Shown here: piece by piece, positions 46,311 through 58,827 of the stretch
How positions within the stretch are numbered: the stretch's first letter is position 1
Layout of the letters: every line of letters begins with the position of its first letter
Assembly: GCA_018894105.1 (NCBI GenBank)
Contig: CM032126.1
Span: 31,284,391-31,348,390, forward strand
Reading direction: 5' to 3'
Length of the DNA: 64,000 nt
Origin: Jacaranda mimosifolia
Taxonomy: Eukaryota; Streptophyta; Magnoliopsida; Lamiales; Bignoniaceae
Position numbers and translations under genes: made by a program
The notes under the pieces: model-generated
The model's database searches: none
The model's input: only the letters and a program-made list of their open reading frames with translations
What the model was told of the DNA's origin: nothing

Positions 46311-47147
46311 CTAGAGTTTGTGTATGAACAAACTTTTAAATCTTTAAATCTTTCCCTAAATATTTGGCAGCCTTTTTATGAAAATTTAATTATATTTTAA
46401 ATGATACTTTGGTGATGTATGACTCTTAATGTATTTTAAAGTTTTCAATGGATCAATCAATAGCCAAAAGTAGCTATCATTACAGTGGATAAACATTATG
46501 AATTTATATTTTATCTTACTAATAATAATAGAAAAATTCCCTAAAAATTTATCAAAATCGATGTGGATAATTAAAACTACAAGGATAATTTAGTAACATT
46601 AAGAACTAAAAATGGCTCAATTAACACACAATTAATTAAATAAAAAAAGGCCAGAGGCCCAAGAACAATTAAGCCCATAAAGAAGATAACAAAACTTTAA
46701 TGGACATAAGCTTGTATAGAAAAAACAACAAATACTAAGCCTAGAGAGAATTTGAGTATAAGAAATCATTTGCAAAAGAATCGTGAAACTTCGGGAATAT
46801 TTGAGAATAAAGAATTTCTTTGCACGCATTCCACAGAAGACAAATTTACACGCTGTTGTTTATTGAAAAAAGATCTTACTACACTTTTGTGCAGCATAAA
46901 AAATAAATAAATAAATATTCTTATCTTATAAAATTATTTTTCATTTAGAAAATATGTTTCATAAACTTTTCGTTCAAAGAAACCCGATAATAAGTTCTTA
47001 ACTGAAATAACTGCTGAAGTCCTTATATGGATATATATTTTTATTCAGTAATATTTATTTTTAAAATTAGTTTTCTTTTATTTATATTCATTTAGTACTT
47101 TAGTTAAAACTTTTATTGAAATCAATTATGAAAATTGAAAAATCTTA
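46311..47147. other. Spacer with LTR-like inverted relative of 61220-61510
   Basis: 46560-46840 in reverse complement resembles 61220-61510: both contain gtttcacgattcttttgc, then aatgatttctt, and both end with a weaker match around taattatc. No gene is recognised. Identity as a solo LTR is only a guess. Confidence 0.4.
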
Positions 47148-47164
47148 GGCTTTGTTTGGGAATG

Positions 47165-50100
47165 AACGATGGCGTTTTGGGGAAACATTCCCAAAATTAC
47201 AGCACTTCATTTTGTTTCATTACACTATTTTCATTCCCCCAAAACCCCTTTGTTTACCACAGTATTAACAACACTATCCCTTTCATTTCCCATTCCGCAA
47301 TCCTCTGACCCACTCTATTATTCTTCTATCTCATCTCTGTGCCCTGTGTCTCCCTCTCTTGCAAACACACTATGGGATCCTTCCTTCATCTTCTCTCACC
47401 CTTCCCTTTCCCCTTAACCCTTTCTCTCTTATCCCTTTTATTGTCCTTCGGATATGTGTTGATTCATGTATGATTTATGTTATTATACCCAAATAAATGC
47501 ATTTAAATTTTGATCCCCCCCTGATATTTGGGGAAATCGTGGAGCGAAATCAAACACTGATGGATATATTTGTTTGTACGGTGTGGCTTTTGTTTGAATA
47601 CGAACTTGGTAGTGGGTTTTGCAATGGTTTCTATATCCTTGCGACTAAGCGGTGGGCTATTGAGTCTGCGTAAAACTCGTCACTATTGGTTTTAGGGTTG
47701 ATAAAAATATGGATGTTTTGATTCAAGAACCGAAAGCATTATATGCCCTTGGTTCTAAGTGTAGTATGTGATTTCGTTCCTGTTCGCTCGATTCTGGGGT
47801 GAGTTTTCCCTTTTCATGAATGTGTATTTGGTCGTGAAGTCGTGGAACGTGTGTTAAGGTTTTCTGGATTCTCTGTTTCTCATTTCAAAATAGTGGTCTT
47901 ACTTTCATTTTGTGGACAAACTTCTGAGATATATGCATATATTGTTGATCTCAACCTCTCTGTTTCATTTTATTTTGGCCAATCTGATGTGTAGTATGAT
48001 ATTTGTCATTGTTGGGTTTTTCTGGATAGTCAAAGGATTGAAATGTCTAAGCAATTGTGGGTTTGCCTTATTTGTGACATTTTTTTGTTCCTAGTAAACT
48101 TGTTATTGTATAGGTTGTTGATGAAAATTAGTGTATATGTTCATTCAAGTTTTGATACATATTCTTCTGTTTAGTTTGTATTGGCAGTTGAATGAGTGTT
48201 TGAATGAATGTTAGCACATGCAGTCCTCATTTTTTCTCCCTTTTGTCGCCTAAACTATGAAGTTTACATATGAGCATGTTATACCTTCTTACTTTTGTTC
48301 AATCTTGTGATTTCGATGTATATCTCCGTTGATTTCATTGATTCTGAAAGGGTTTTTGGGTTGTTAAAGTAGCGGTCAGTATATGTTTTCACTTGTTAGC
48401 ATGAAGGTTGTTCTTCTAATGAATATGCTCCTAGATAATAATGTTATTGTCTATAATGTTGACTTGAACTCAAATGTGGCCACACTGTATGAACCTCATA
48501 TGTTTGAGGATCCTGTTTCTGAGACTACTCTATATCTGGGCCACAAAATTTTTTATAAGGTTGTCCTTTTGCTAAAGTGGATTCACTGTGTTGCTGCTCT
48601 TACTTTACTAAGACTGACCTTGTGTCTGCAATCTTGGATTTCCTTACTTGCACAGTTTTATTTTTTTGCTATCTTTCATAGAATCTTGACTACTTTTGTA
48701 CCATAGTTTCTGCATTTCTTGTGTATGAGTGGGTGTAGTCATATCAGTTTACTATTCCAGCAACTCCATTATTGAGCTTCAAAGTGTATTAATACTCCAC
48801 CATCCACCCATATATTCACCTCTTGATTGCCATAATTCTATAATTTCCTACACTAGCACACTACGAGCACATGAAATCCAATTCCAAATAATGTGTATTC
48901 TTGACTAAACTTGGTTGTGTATCCCTCCCCTATGTAAGCAAATTATCAGTGGTCACCCTGTGTGAAAATGAATCTACCAAAATGGCAGGTACTTCCACTC
49001 ATACTTTGTACACTCCCTAAGCCACTCTGCTTATATTGCCATGAAATTTAGCTATTTCTATTATTAATTAAGCTCCTCCAAACAGTAACTTCTATTAGTA
49101 AGTTTGGGGACAACTTCTCCACCTCCATCTCCACATCCAACTCCCTATGCAGCTCGCCAGTAGGTTCTCCAACCCATACCTATTGTAGCTCCTTAGTAAG
49201 TTACTGTTGTTGCGCTTCCTGTATGCGTTTCTGTTCTTTGCCCTTGTCTTGTTGTCATTGCTTGCATTATTTATCCAACCTACATGATTGTTCTATGTGT
49301 GTAACCTTTGTGATTGCTTTGATTAATATGCTCTACATTGTATGGTTATGTGATGAGGCTGTTGATTATGTAATATTCTTTATTTTGCTTCTTGTTATGT
49401 TTATGTTCATCATGAGGCCAATTGACCCTTTAGATATTCTAGCACCATGCTTGGGGTTTCTTCATGCCAAAAATGGAGAAGTAAGTCATTCCCCGTGGTG
49501 ACTACTTAGGATTGGATCTTAGGAGGACTCATTCTAAGACTTCTTGAAGTATTGGCCCATTTCTGTGTGGCCTACTTCTATTATTGCAGTTTGCAGCTGC
49601 TATTGCTGTATTTGTGAATACAATATAGGCCATTGTAATGTGCAAAATGGTGCTTGGCTGGGTTTGAGAGGCTCGAAGCCTTTTTTCTCCCTGTCCAGTT
49701 GAATCATCCTCTGCTCCCCTTCGTTTCAGTTGGTTCGGTTTCCCTTTTGCTACTATGTGTCTATCGGATAAACTGTGGTCACTCCATCCTTAAGTTGGTG
49801 TCCTCCTATTTGCAACCTTTTCTTTTTTTTGGGCTGTAGCAGTGCTTTACTTGTCATTCAGTAGGTTTAGGAATGTTTATACCTGGGTTGTAATGTCTTA
49901 GCCCACTTTGAATATAGCTCCATGTCATTTAGTCGGCGTTAAGAGGTTCTTGTCCCTACCAGTCTGTTTCCCAGCTAATATTAGGCATTATATAGGTTGT
50001 GTATTCTGTGGGTTGTCTATAGTGGCTAACACTTCTTTTCATAAGCCACTCTACTTTCCCTCTATTCCCGGTAGGTTCAAATTCCTTTTTTGGCGTATTT

Positions 50101-52918
50101 CAATGTCAAATAAATTGACTTTTTTGGTTGCTTTGGGTGTGAGTGACCACAAAAAAAATAAAAATAAAAAAATAAAAAAAAATAAAAAAATAAAAAATAA
50201 AATAAAAATACAAGAGATGGGGTATCTAAGTGAATCACATCATTTCATATTGATGTGGTCCCAAATTTTTCCATCTCACAATGTACAATTTTTCCCGACT
50301 CTGTATCTTTCTCAGCTTGCCTTATGTTCATCTATTATTGGGAGCCTCTATTGTTTACCTTTTGTATCCAAGTAATGTGGCCCACCAGTGCTAGGCTGCC
50401 TTTGTTTGTGGACAATATCAGCAGACGGTTTCGGCGGCTTCTACATTAACATTTTTATTTGTTTTAGCTTATTCAATATAATAATATGAAATGTGGTGTA
50501 AGGAAATAATTACAATGGCAGCTTGAATTTGGTAGTACTGAAGTTTGACATGTTGGCTGTTAGTGTACTGATTCATGTTTTAGGTTGTACTTAAGTAATT
50601 GTATATGGTGTATGATATTGGACATTTTGGCAACCATTTCGTACACATGAGTTTAGGGTTCATTTCCCACGTATTGGTTCACCCCAACCACATAATAATG
50701 CAAATTTGGTTTCAAATTTTAGTACATATCCGATGGGTTGTTTAACAAATTGTTGATTCATTTATGCCTTCAATATCAAGTACCTGAGCCTCTTACATTT
50801 AATCCTCTCACAATTTCATGGACCCTGTTACTATATTAACATGTATTAGTATATATATTATTTGCCCTATCAAAAAATAAAAAGCTCCACATAAATGAGT
50901 ATATATAGTATCAACATTTAAAGGTATATAGATCGATACTAACCAACTTTGTAGAATGCGAAAAGAAAAATACCGAATATGCTTACAATCAATTGAGATT
51001 TTATTTTTGAATAAATAATAGCATAACAAATATTCATTATTTATTGGCGGACAAAAATAAGAAATATAAGAAGTGACACTTCAATTATAAATGGCAAACA
51101 CTCTTATGTTGTTTTCTGTTTATGTGAAAATTTTACTTACATATATATTACCTAAGAAATATATAATATATATCAGACAAGTGTTGGAACAATGTAAAAC
51201 ACCATGCATGCATGAAGTTAAATTTAGGTTGATCGATATGTGTACACATTTTACCATCACGTACCGAACACAAACATAATATAAACATTATAACAATGTA
51301 CTAGACTAAGTAGAATAGGTCTAAATAATGATTTATAAGGTAAGACATACCGCATAGGATAATGACAGATATGTATACTATACATAGATACAAAGTTAAA
51401 CCGGAGTCAATACACGTTGTATACACATATATATAATATATTATTTATAGTGAATTTTCTTATATAAATATATGACTGGATATTGATACACTAAATTGAG
51501 TATAATAAGCAAAAATATATGACAAAATTGAATTAGAATATATAAATATAATAAATTGAACATTTAAAAAAAATTAATAATAAAAAATACAATATCTAAA
51601 CCTATGCAATAAATCTACACGTGATAGTCTATCTTACCATGTGTGTGGTATATAAACACGTATGTTAAATTTTGCCCATCGTAATACATATGCATGTTAT
51701 CGCATATATAATAAAAAAAAAAAAAAATAAGTACACGTAATGGTCTACATATATAATATATTGTGTACAGTGATTCTTTAGTTAGAAATATGTATATGGA
51801 AAATTTAAAAATTAGTTTCTTAAAATAAAAATCTCTGGAAATTTAATATTAAATTTTCTAAATGTAATAAATTGACTATTTATTAAATTCAGTAAAATAT
51901 AGCAAGTATTAAGTTAAGAATAACTATTTATACATAATTTACGTTACATAATATATTAGTAAGAATGTAGTATAAAAACACGTCTATATTAATTATAAAC
52001 ATATACTACACTTTTTGGTCTATATATATAAAAAAAATTATTATTACACGTTCTATATACACATGTACTACAATATTTTTAATATATATTACATGGAAAT
52101 ATGTAATTGGGAACCAACAAATAAAAGATTTATATACTATCGAACTTATAACTATTTGAAATTATATATTGTTAATATTATAATTTGAATTTAACCAAGA
52201 AATTTAATAGAATTTACAATAAATTGCTCTACGCATAAATTATCAACACATATTATATTTTATATAATATAATAGCTACTCCGTAGTATAAAAAAATGTA
52301 AATGAAATTTATATATTTAATTTAATATGTTATTAAAAAATAATTATTTATATGCAATTTGTTTATCTACAAATTATATTGCCCCATAATATTTAAATTT
52401 AACTTAGTGGGCCACCATAGGTAGTAATGATTTCAGTAACATTGTGGGTTTTCAAAGCATATGTCTTAAGTTTCGTACGGAACTTATGTGAACAATAATT
52501 TATACGTTGTTTTTAATAACGGGGTAATGTTTCAATTAATAGTTTATACGTATTTCACAGTTGGTAGCAGATGTAACGGTAATTACTGCATCGTATATAT
52601 TTTAATTGGCCTAAACTACAAATAAAGATATTTTGTTGACCATATTTTGTTATTTTCTAGTTAGAAGAATAATGAGATATTACTGTATATCAAGACACTC
52701 TTACTATATGTAATTCGTCATGCTAACATCTTACATGGATTCACCTAGTTCTCTGTAGATAGTAACAATGCCTCAGTTTGAAATGATACATTTTAGCACA
52801 CCTTTACCTACATTGCACTTTCTACCACTTAAATAGCCTATTATTTAATTTAACATTGGGCAAAATTTGTTATGGATGTCATCCTTATGAGTTGGTCATA
52901 CATTCAACCTAATAATAG
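47165..52918. other. Long stretch without a recognisable gene
   Basis: 47165-50460 is pyrimidine-rich and less AT-biased; no ORF on either strand resembles a protein family. It may be the left arm or leader of the putative Harbinger element. An A-rich run of (AAAAAT)n type lies at 50148-50210. From 50850 to 52750 the DNA is very AT-rich with many atatata and acacgt words and no coding signal. Confidence 0.5.
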
Positions 52919-53900
52919 ATGGATCCTTACGGTCATAACACATCCTCTTGAGATGACGGTTCGTACAGTACCCAGTCTGGATTAATTTGGTCGGGGTACG
53001 TGCGCTGGCCATTCGATAATGAAAAGTTGTTAATCGAGTTTGCTTATGATGAAGGCCAAGCTGGTCAACTTCTTTCCACCACATTTTTCGTGTACACATG
53101 GAACAATATATGCCACAAGATGAATATGGAGCTACATCCATCATATACGTACAATGTGAAGCAGCTAAAGCAAAAATGGAATAGACTCCATGAATTGTGG
53201 CGAATGTTTCATTCATTGATGACGAATGGTACAGGATATAGTTGGGATTATGATCATTACACGATCACGGCTAGCGAGGATCGCATCGCCCACTGGCTCG
53301 CGATATACTTATGTTCTATTGTTTGTAATCTTTTAACAACTACAAGTATATTCACCTCTTTTTGGTGTTGTAGGAGCACCTAGACCATGCCACCTTGATG
53401 GACCATGGCTTACCATGCTACGGTTATTGTACTAAAATGTTCTTAATGAACGTTGCCTCGGGTTCCAAAGCCAGGTCTTCTGCCATGCCCCATTTGGCAA
53501 TAGATAGTAATCGAAATGGGAGCGATAATATGACCAGAGGCAATATCGGTGGGTCAAATTGTTCAGCTTTATCACGTGATGACGTTGACGACACCGTCGG
53601 TACTCAGAGAGAGGGTTCATCCCAACAGAGGAGGGGCAAAGAAAGGAAGTTCTATACAAGAGACAGACAAGATCAATTAGAGGAAGCCTTAAACAAATAG
53701 GATAGAATGATGGATGCGAAGTCCAAGAGGATTGGGCCAAAAGCCTAATTCTCTTTTTCGAGTGTGTTAACGCACTACGTCGCCTAGATGGGCTACCAGA
53801 CCACCTATTTAGAAGGGCTATCAATTCTCTTCAGGGTGCTACGATGAGGACCTTTTTCCTACAATTGGATGATAGAGAGAGGCGCCTCTAGGTTGAGTCC
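52919..53900 (+). pseudogene. Harbinger ORF1-type Myb/SANT-like DNA-binding protein relic
   Basis: The reading from ATG 52919 (MDPYGHNTSS) meets a TGA at once, then continues through a Myb/SANT-like domain: LLIEFAYDEGQAGQ, TWNNICHKMN, VKQLKQKWNRLHELW, GYSWDYDHYTITAS. After an intron (acceptor gttgtag|GAGCACC, 53371; donor not clear) comes MDHGLPCYGYCTKMF, the usual linker of this family, then a low-complexity hinge. The C-terminal NALRRLDGLPDHLFRRAI, with an MRTFFLQL motif, follows in a shifted frame. In PIF/Harbinger elements this protein binds DNA and works with the transposase. Confidence 0.75.
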
Positions 53901-54148
53901 CTAGGCAATTAGACAATCTGCCACTTCCCTTATTCCCCCAATGATCCACTGATGTTAAGTACTTATGCTGCTTGTCTGTGTGAAGTTTAGATGTCTATTT
54001 GATTTACTAGTGCCTTGGTATGTATGACCTCATTGTCAACTAACTTAGTAGCATGGTATCGCATCTTATATGGATTTGTATGATATGAACACTTTCTGTA
54101 TGTTTATCTTATTTTACATTGCATGTTATGACTATTTTCTCTAAATAG

Positions 54149-55530
54149 ATGGCTAGTGGATTGAGCTCGATGCCACCACATGATGATAAGTTAGAGTTCA
54201 GTAAAGGATCACCTAGCACACCTGGCAGTGATGTATTCGATGGTGCTGACGATGTATTATTCATCGCAAATGTCTTGTTGCCTAACTTGTATATTGACAA
54301 AATGCAACGTAGCATATATGCGCTCTGTGGAATAGATTGGGTTAGCGAGATAATGGATGGCCATCTTGACCGATTCTATGATAACCTGTACATGACGAAG
54401 CCTACCTTCACGAGATTAGTCTAGGAATGAACCAATCATAGGCTTTTACCTCAAACACAACAGTATCGAGTATCACCAACTGAGAAGGTTGCAATATTTA
54501 TACAGACAGTTGGTTGTCATCAGAGACAGAGGAATACCATGGAACATTTTCAACACTCCTTGGAGCAGTGAACCGCTATATAAGTCGTGTGATTAGGGCG
54601 CTGAATATGTTAGCGCCTGAGCTCATAACTCCCCAAAATTTTAATGAGGTGCCCAACCAGATTCAGAATAATCCTGACTTTGTCCTATATTTTCAGGTAT
54701 GGAATCCTTAAAAGATTAGCTCTGACTATGCAATCCATCTAATAATAATTTGTACTTGAACTGTTTGCCTTTTATCCTTAGGGTGTGGTGGGGGCAATCG
54801 ACGGCACATTAGTGTGTGCATGGGTACCCACTTGCAGACAGAATGCATATCGTTCCCGAAAAGAAAACGTCTCCCAAAATGTCCTGGCCATAGCTGACTT
54901 TGACCAAATGTTTACATATGTGTATGTGGGTTGGGAGGGGAGCACCAATGATACACGGGTCTTGCTGAATGCTATCCAAAGTGACGCTACCTTTCTCTTT
55001 CCCCTACCAGGTAGCATTATTCGCTTCTAATGATTGTACATTTCCAAGAATGTCTGTGTCGTACAAAAAGTATATTGTTCAACTACTGCCCAGACTACAC
55101 TAACACATTTTGATATTCTCATTTAGGTAAGTATTACCTCGTCGATGTTGGCTTCACGAACTATATGTGTTTCTTATCCCCATATAGACAATCCCGGTAC
55201 CACCTCCACCAATTCAATGGTACCCCAATATATAATAGACTGAGGGAGCTGTTCAACCATTGCCACACTCGATTGAGGAACACCATAAAACCTACCTTCG
55301 GGATTCTTAAGAAGAGGTTCCTAATTCTAGCTTGGGGTATGCCAAGCTATATGGCCGCCCGATAGACTGATATTGTCATTACATGATGTGCGTTGCATAA
55401 TTTCATCCGTAAGTTTAGTCGGGATGACAGCATATTCACCACACCAGACCCTGAATTTGACCTCGACTGGGAGACCTTCTACTACCGTAGTCACCCGAGC
55501 CAGCAAGGAGATCCAAGCACAGTCTGAATT
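54149..55530 (+). pseudogene. PIF/Harbinger DDE transposase relic (ORF2)
   Basis: Start at ATG 54149. N-terminal helices (EKVAIFIQTVGCHQRQRNTM) are followed by a frameshift near 54540. A first intron has donor TTTCAG|GTATGG at 54697 and acceptor ccttag|GGTGTGG at 54781. The catalytic core reads GVVGAIDGTLVCAWVP (first Asp), FTYVYVGWEGSTNDTRVL (second Asp), second intron, KYYLVDVGFTN, then TFGILKKRF and ALHNFIRKF. In the family the residue before RTFG is the catalytic Glu; here the stretch is IKPTFG, so Glu has become Lys. Stops occur at 54421, 54427, 55363 and 55381. It is inactive. Confidence 0.85.
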
Positions 55531-55867
55531 TCGAGATGGTCTGGCATAATGGCTATGGGCTGAGAGGGATCCATAACTTTTTATTGAATTTCTTTTACAT
55601 AAAAATCATGTAATGTATTATGTGTTGCTACACGTGTTTGTTTTTTCAACTTATTTTAATCAATCTGATATTTTGTAATGAACCTTGTTGTTGCCTTTGG
55701 GTTGTAATAGCGGATGTTTGAATGTTTCTATGTGTCACTGCGCGTTAAATGTGCTTTTTCACTTGTTTGTTTTCTCATTATCACATGGGTAGTATTATTG
55801 TTCTGTGATTTATATAATGAGATGTGTGGTATGATTTTGCTGAAGGATTAGTAGGTTCGATCCTGCC

Positions 55868-56278
55868 ATGTGTGTATGTGGTGCCGGCCCCATGCGAGTC
55901 CTTATGGCCAGGACAGAGAGGAGTTATGGACGTTACTTTTTCAAATGTCCAGCTAGCCTTGAGCACCCACGTAGCTTTATATGGGCAAATAGTGGAGATG
56001 GGGAGGCAGCAGGTATGTATAGGCAGCATCGACCATTTAGCGCTGCCTCATCGCATGGTACTTATAGCACATCTACATCGACATGTGGTTCTTCTGGGAT
56101 TACGTCGTCAAGTGGCCTTCCTTGTAATGAGCATAGCTCTGTGCGCACTGCTCAGCACACACCACTGCATTTAGCACACCATACGAGGCCACTCTTGCTA
56201 TTGCCTTTATGTGGTTGTTGTATATGTATTTTGTTGCTGTTCCTACTAGCAGTCTTATTTAAGATATTATATGTATGA
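55868..56278 (+). CDS. GRF-type zinc finger protein with C-terminal membrane segment
   Basis: Uninterrupted 136-codon ORF. The N-terminus MCVCGAGPMRVLMARTERS gives the Cys-x-Cys-Gly start, then YGRYFFKCP and SFIWANSGD, the GRF zinc-finger pattern (C.CG, T..T..GR.F..C, F.W). The fourth Cys is not in its usual place; LEHPRSFIW has a His nearby. A Ser/Thr-rich linker follows, and the last 30 residues are strongly hydrophobic (PLLLLPLCGCCICILLLFLL). Small plant GRF proteins with a C-terminal helix are common but poorly characterised. It follows the transposase on the same strand, which suggests a passenger or accessory ORF. It may be intact, but expression is unknown. Confidence 0.65.
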   Translation: MCVCGAGPMRVLMARTERSYGRYFFKCPASLEHPRSFIWANSGDGEAAGMYRQHRPFSAASSHGTYSTSTSTCGSSGITSSSGLPCNEHSSVRTAQHTPLHLAHHTRPLLLLPLCGCCICILLLFLLAVLFKILYV

Positions 56279-56504
56279 CCACCTGTGCTGGGTGGAAACA
56301 GATAGGTCCATGTAGTAACAAAGCACTTATAATTGCCTTTCATATTATTTCGTAATGTAATCAAATCTATTATATATGTTATTTTTTAATATTAATTACT
56401 ACTGGATACGGTCCTCGTACCATACAGGTACGAGTCAGGGTGCATCGGTGGACGGTGCTAGTACCGGCATTGCAAATGTATGGGGACTCAACGTGGAGGA
56501 GGCT

Positions 56505-56998
56505 TCATCCATATACTGCTGGACACTAACACAATTGACTCCTTGATGGATGAACAGTACGTACAGATATGTATGCCGGACATAGCTAACAAGCTTGGTC
56601 GGCACTTTTAGCATCCATACACAATTGATTATGTAAGGGAGAAATTTAATGAGCTTAAGGAGCGCCACAACACAATGACGGCAATCCTCGAGAATCCTGA
56701 TGTCTTTTACGAGCCATCAACTGGTGATATTTGCTTGCCTACTGTTATGCGACTGGAGCTCAAAGCAGTAAGGATACTGTGCACTGCCATCTTTAGCTTA
56801 ATCTTTTGTACGATTATATGTGTTCCATAACTAATTTTGTTTTTTCATGTGTGCACAGAGATACCGACTTGCAGACCGTTATTGGTTGTATGCGAAGACT
56901 AGATACGACCTCCTATTTGAAATATTTACATTGCGTGAAAGACCACAACGAACTGGCAATCGCTCGGGCCAACACAACAGACGCGATGATCTATTATT
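56505..56998 (+). pseudogene. Second Myb/SANT-like relic
   Basis: 56556-56760 reads DEQYVQICMPDIANKLGRHF, a stop, then YTIDYVREKFNELKERHNTM and VFYEPSTGDICLP. This is the spacing of a Myb/SANT-like domain (LK.R...M...L, then F.....G). A probable intron (GCA|GTAAGG at 56767 to gcacag near 56860) leads into RYRLADRYWLYAKTRYDLLF, the usual post-domain segment. One stop interrupts the domain. Confidence 0.55.
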
Positions 56999-57115
56999 AA
57001 ATAAGTAGGAACGCCATGTTATTGTATCATGTTCAAGCGCATCACATAGTCCTTTGTGCTTGCAGGGGTCATCTAGGCCGACATCCACGTTCTTGTTCGA
57101 CTCGAGTTAGAGCAG

Positions 57116-57596
57116 ACATGCCCGCTAGCTCAAATGGCGAAATCGATAGGGGTTCAGGAGTTGGGCCTATCATGTCATGGTCTGAGATTGTTCGACAAGT
57201 TGGCACGAGACTATCGAGACGGCGTGGACTATGCAAGAATTATCCAATGGGACACCATTGACTCGTAATGTTTTTGTGCATGGTATATTTCATGATCTCC
57301 ACTGGAGGCCTCAGGAAGAGACTGTCCTAATCACTTACTTGATGAATACTGTGCCCTCTCGTGACATCTCTAATAGGAAGGTCCTCATAGATGAGTGCTC
57401 CCACATTACACGCTGTCTGTCTAGGACGTTTGGGAGGGTGAGGACAGTTGATGAAGTTAAGATGAAGAATCAGTAGCTACGTGGTCGATACTACGCATTT
57501 GTGGAGTACATAACTATACCTGGGGTGCAGTACAATGCTGATACCATGGTGGTGCATGTTGACACACAGTACTGGGCGCATGTTAGGAATGTAAGT
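57116..57596 (+). pseudogene. Third Myb/SANT-like relic
   Basis: After a degenerate start near 57118 (MPASSNGEIDRGSGVG) the frame beginning at 57231 reads FHDLHWRPQEETVLITYLMN, LSRTFGRVRTVDEVKMKNQ, a stop at 57474-57476, LRGRYYAFVEYITIPGVQYN and VDTQYWAHV. The Trp, acidic and KNQ-LRGRY spacing fits the same Myb/SANT-like family as 52919-53900. Frames shift at least once before 57231. Confidence 0.55.
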
Positions 57597-58464
57597 TAAG
57601 TTTACCATTTTTCTCATTTCAAATAATATACGATACATATATACACAGCTCGCATCATACATTGAAAATTGTAATATACCTCGCTCAGGAGACTATCAAG
57701 CAGAGCTATTATCATGTATTCCAAAAGCCGTTATACCTCCCGCTACGGTATATATTTAACATCAAGAGATGCATTAGCACCCCCCACTGGCACCTAGGAC
57801 ACGTGGTAGGTTCCATAATTACATGGATACATGATGGCTCTACCTCAGAGTGCACCCCCCCCCCCCCCCCCCGATATCATGATGTCTTCATTTATGTGTT
57901 ATGTACCATTTGCAGACATACATAATATTGTTAGAACACTCCCATCTTTTAATTCTGCAGCGAATGCTACGTTAAAAAAACCTAGTGTTTGGATTGATTC
58001 CTTGTGTTCTTTCTATTGGCATAAGACACGCTTCCTGTACTATACAAATACGACTTCCTTTTTAATCAAACACACTCAAACGTAATATACAATCTTATAC
58101 TGATAATATTAATAATAGTAATAATAATAACAATAACATTAATAATAGTAATATAAATATTAATAATAACATGTACTAATTCTGTTGCGACTGTTCATAT
58201 TCATGTATCGTAATTATTAATTTCCTCCACCCCGTATTCAAGCACAGTTTGATTTTAATTATATATATATATATTTTTGCTTTGCCATCACATTTCTTTG
58301 TCCAAGTATCTATAAATATGACTTGCTTTTCAATCTAACACACTCATATTGAACCGTATAAAGCGTAATAATAATAACAGTAATAACAATATTAAGAAAA
58401 TCGTAACAATAATAATATTAATAACAGTAATAATATTAACAATAATAATATTAATTCTAATAGT

Positions 58465-58498
<34 letters not shown>

Positions 58499-58552
58499 AT
58501 GATGATGATGATGATGATGATGATAGCACCTATATAACGTTGTAATAATAAC

Positions 58553-58586
<34 letters not shown>

Positions 58587-58827
58587 GTAGTAGTAGTCGT
58601 AGTCGTAGTAGTAGTAGTAGTAATAATTATAATTAAACAAAATTTCAACTAACAAATTCATAAAATATTATAATACAATCCACTTAATCATTACATCAAT
58701 CATTACAAACTTACAACATAATCATATCTCTTCACTACATATACATACATATATACACAATATTTTTTATTATTATCCTTACAATTAGAAAAAATAAAAT
58801 CAAATATAAAACATATCCAAACACTAC
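57597..58827. repeat. Harbinger right arm: C18 run and trinucleotide microsatellites
   Basis: C18 lies at 57855-57872. 58036-58110 and 58300-58370 are diverged copies (tacgacttcctttttaatca compared with tatgacttgcttttcaatct). Trinucleotide tracts run from 58100 to 58640: (AAT)n, (AAC)n at 58466-58496, (ATG)n at 58496-58524, (TAG)n at 58586-58620. The long Ile, Thr and His ORFs read here are artefacts of these repeats. Confidence 0.75.

Noticed and set aside
47169..47417. 82-codon plus-strand ORF rich in Ser, Pro and Leu
   Set aside because: It lies in the inverted sub-terminal region of the putative Harbinger left end and has no family motif; the composition reflects pyrimidine-rich DNA.
49908..50375. 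155-codon plus-strand ORF
   Set aside because: Half of it is Lys/Asn from an A-rich run and there is no recognisable domain.
58330..58648. ORFs rich in Ile, Val, Thr or His on both strands
   Set aside because: They are translations of (AAT)n, (AAC)n, (ATG)n and (TAG)n microsatellites.
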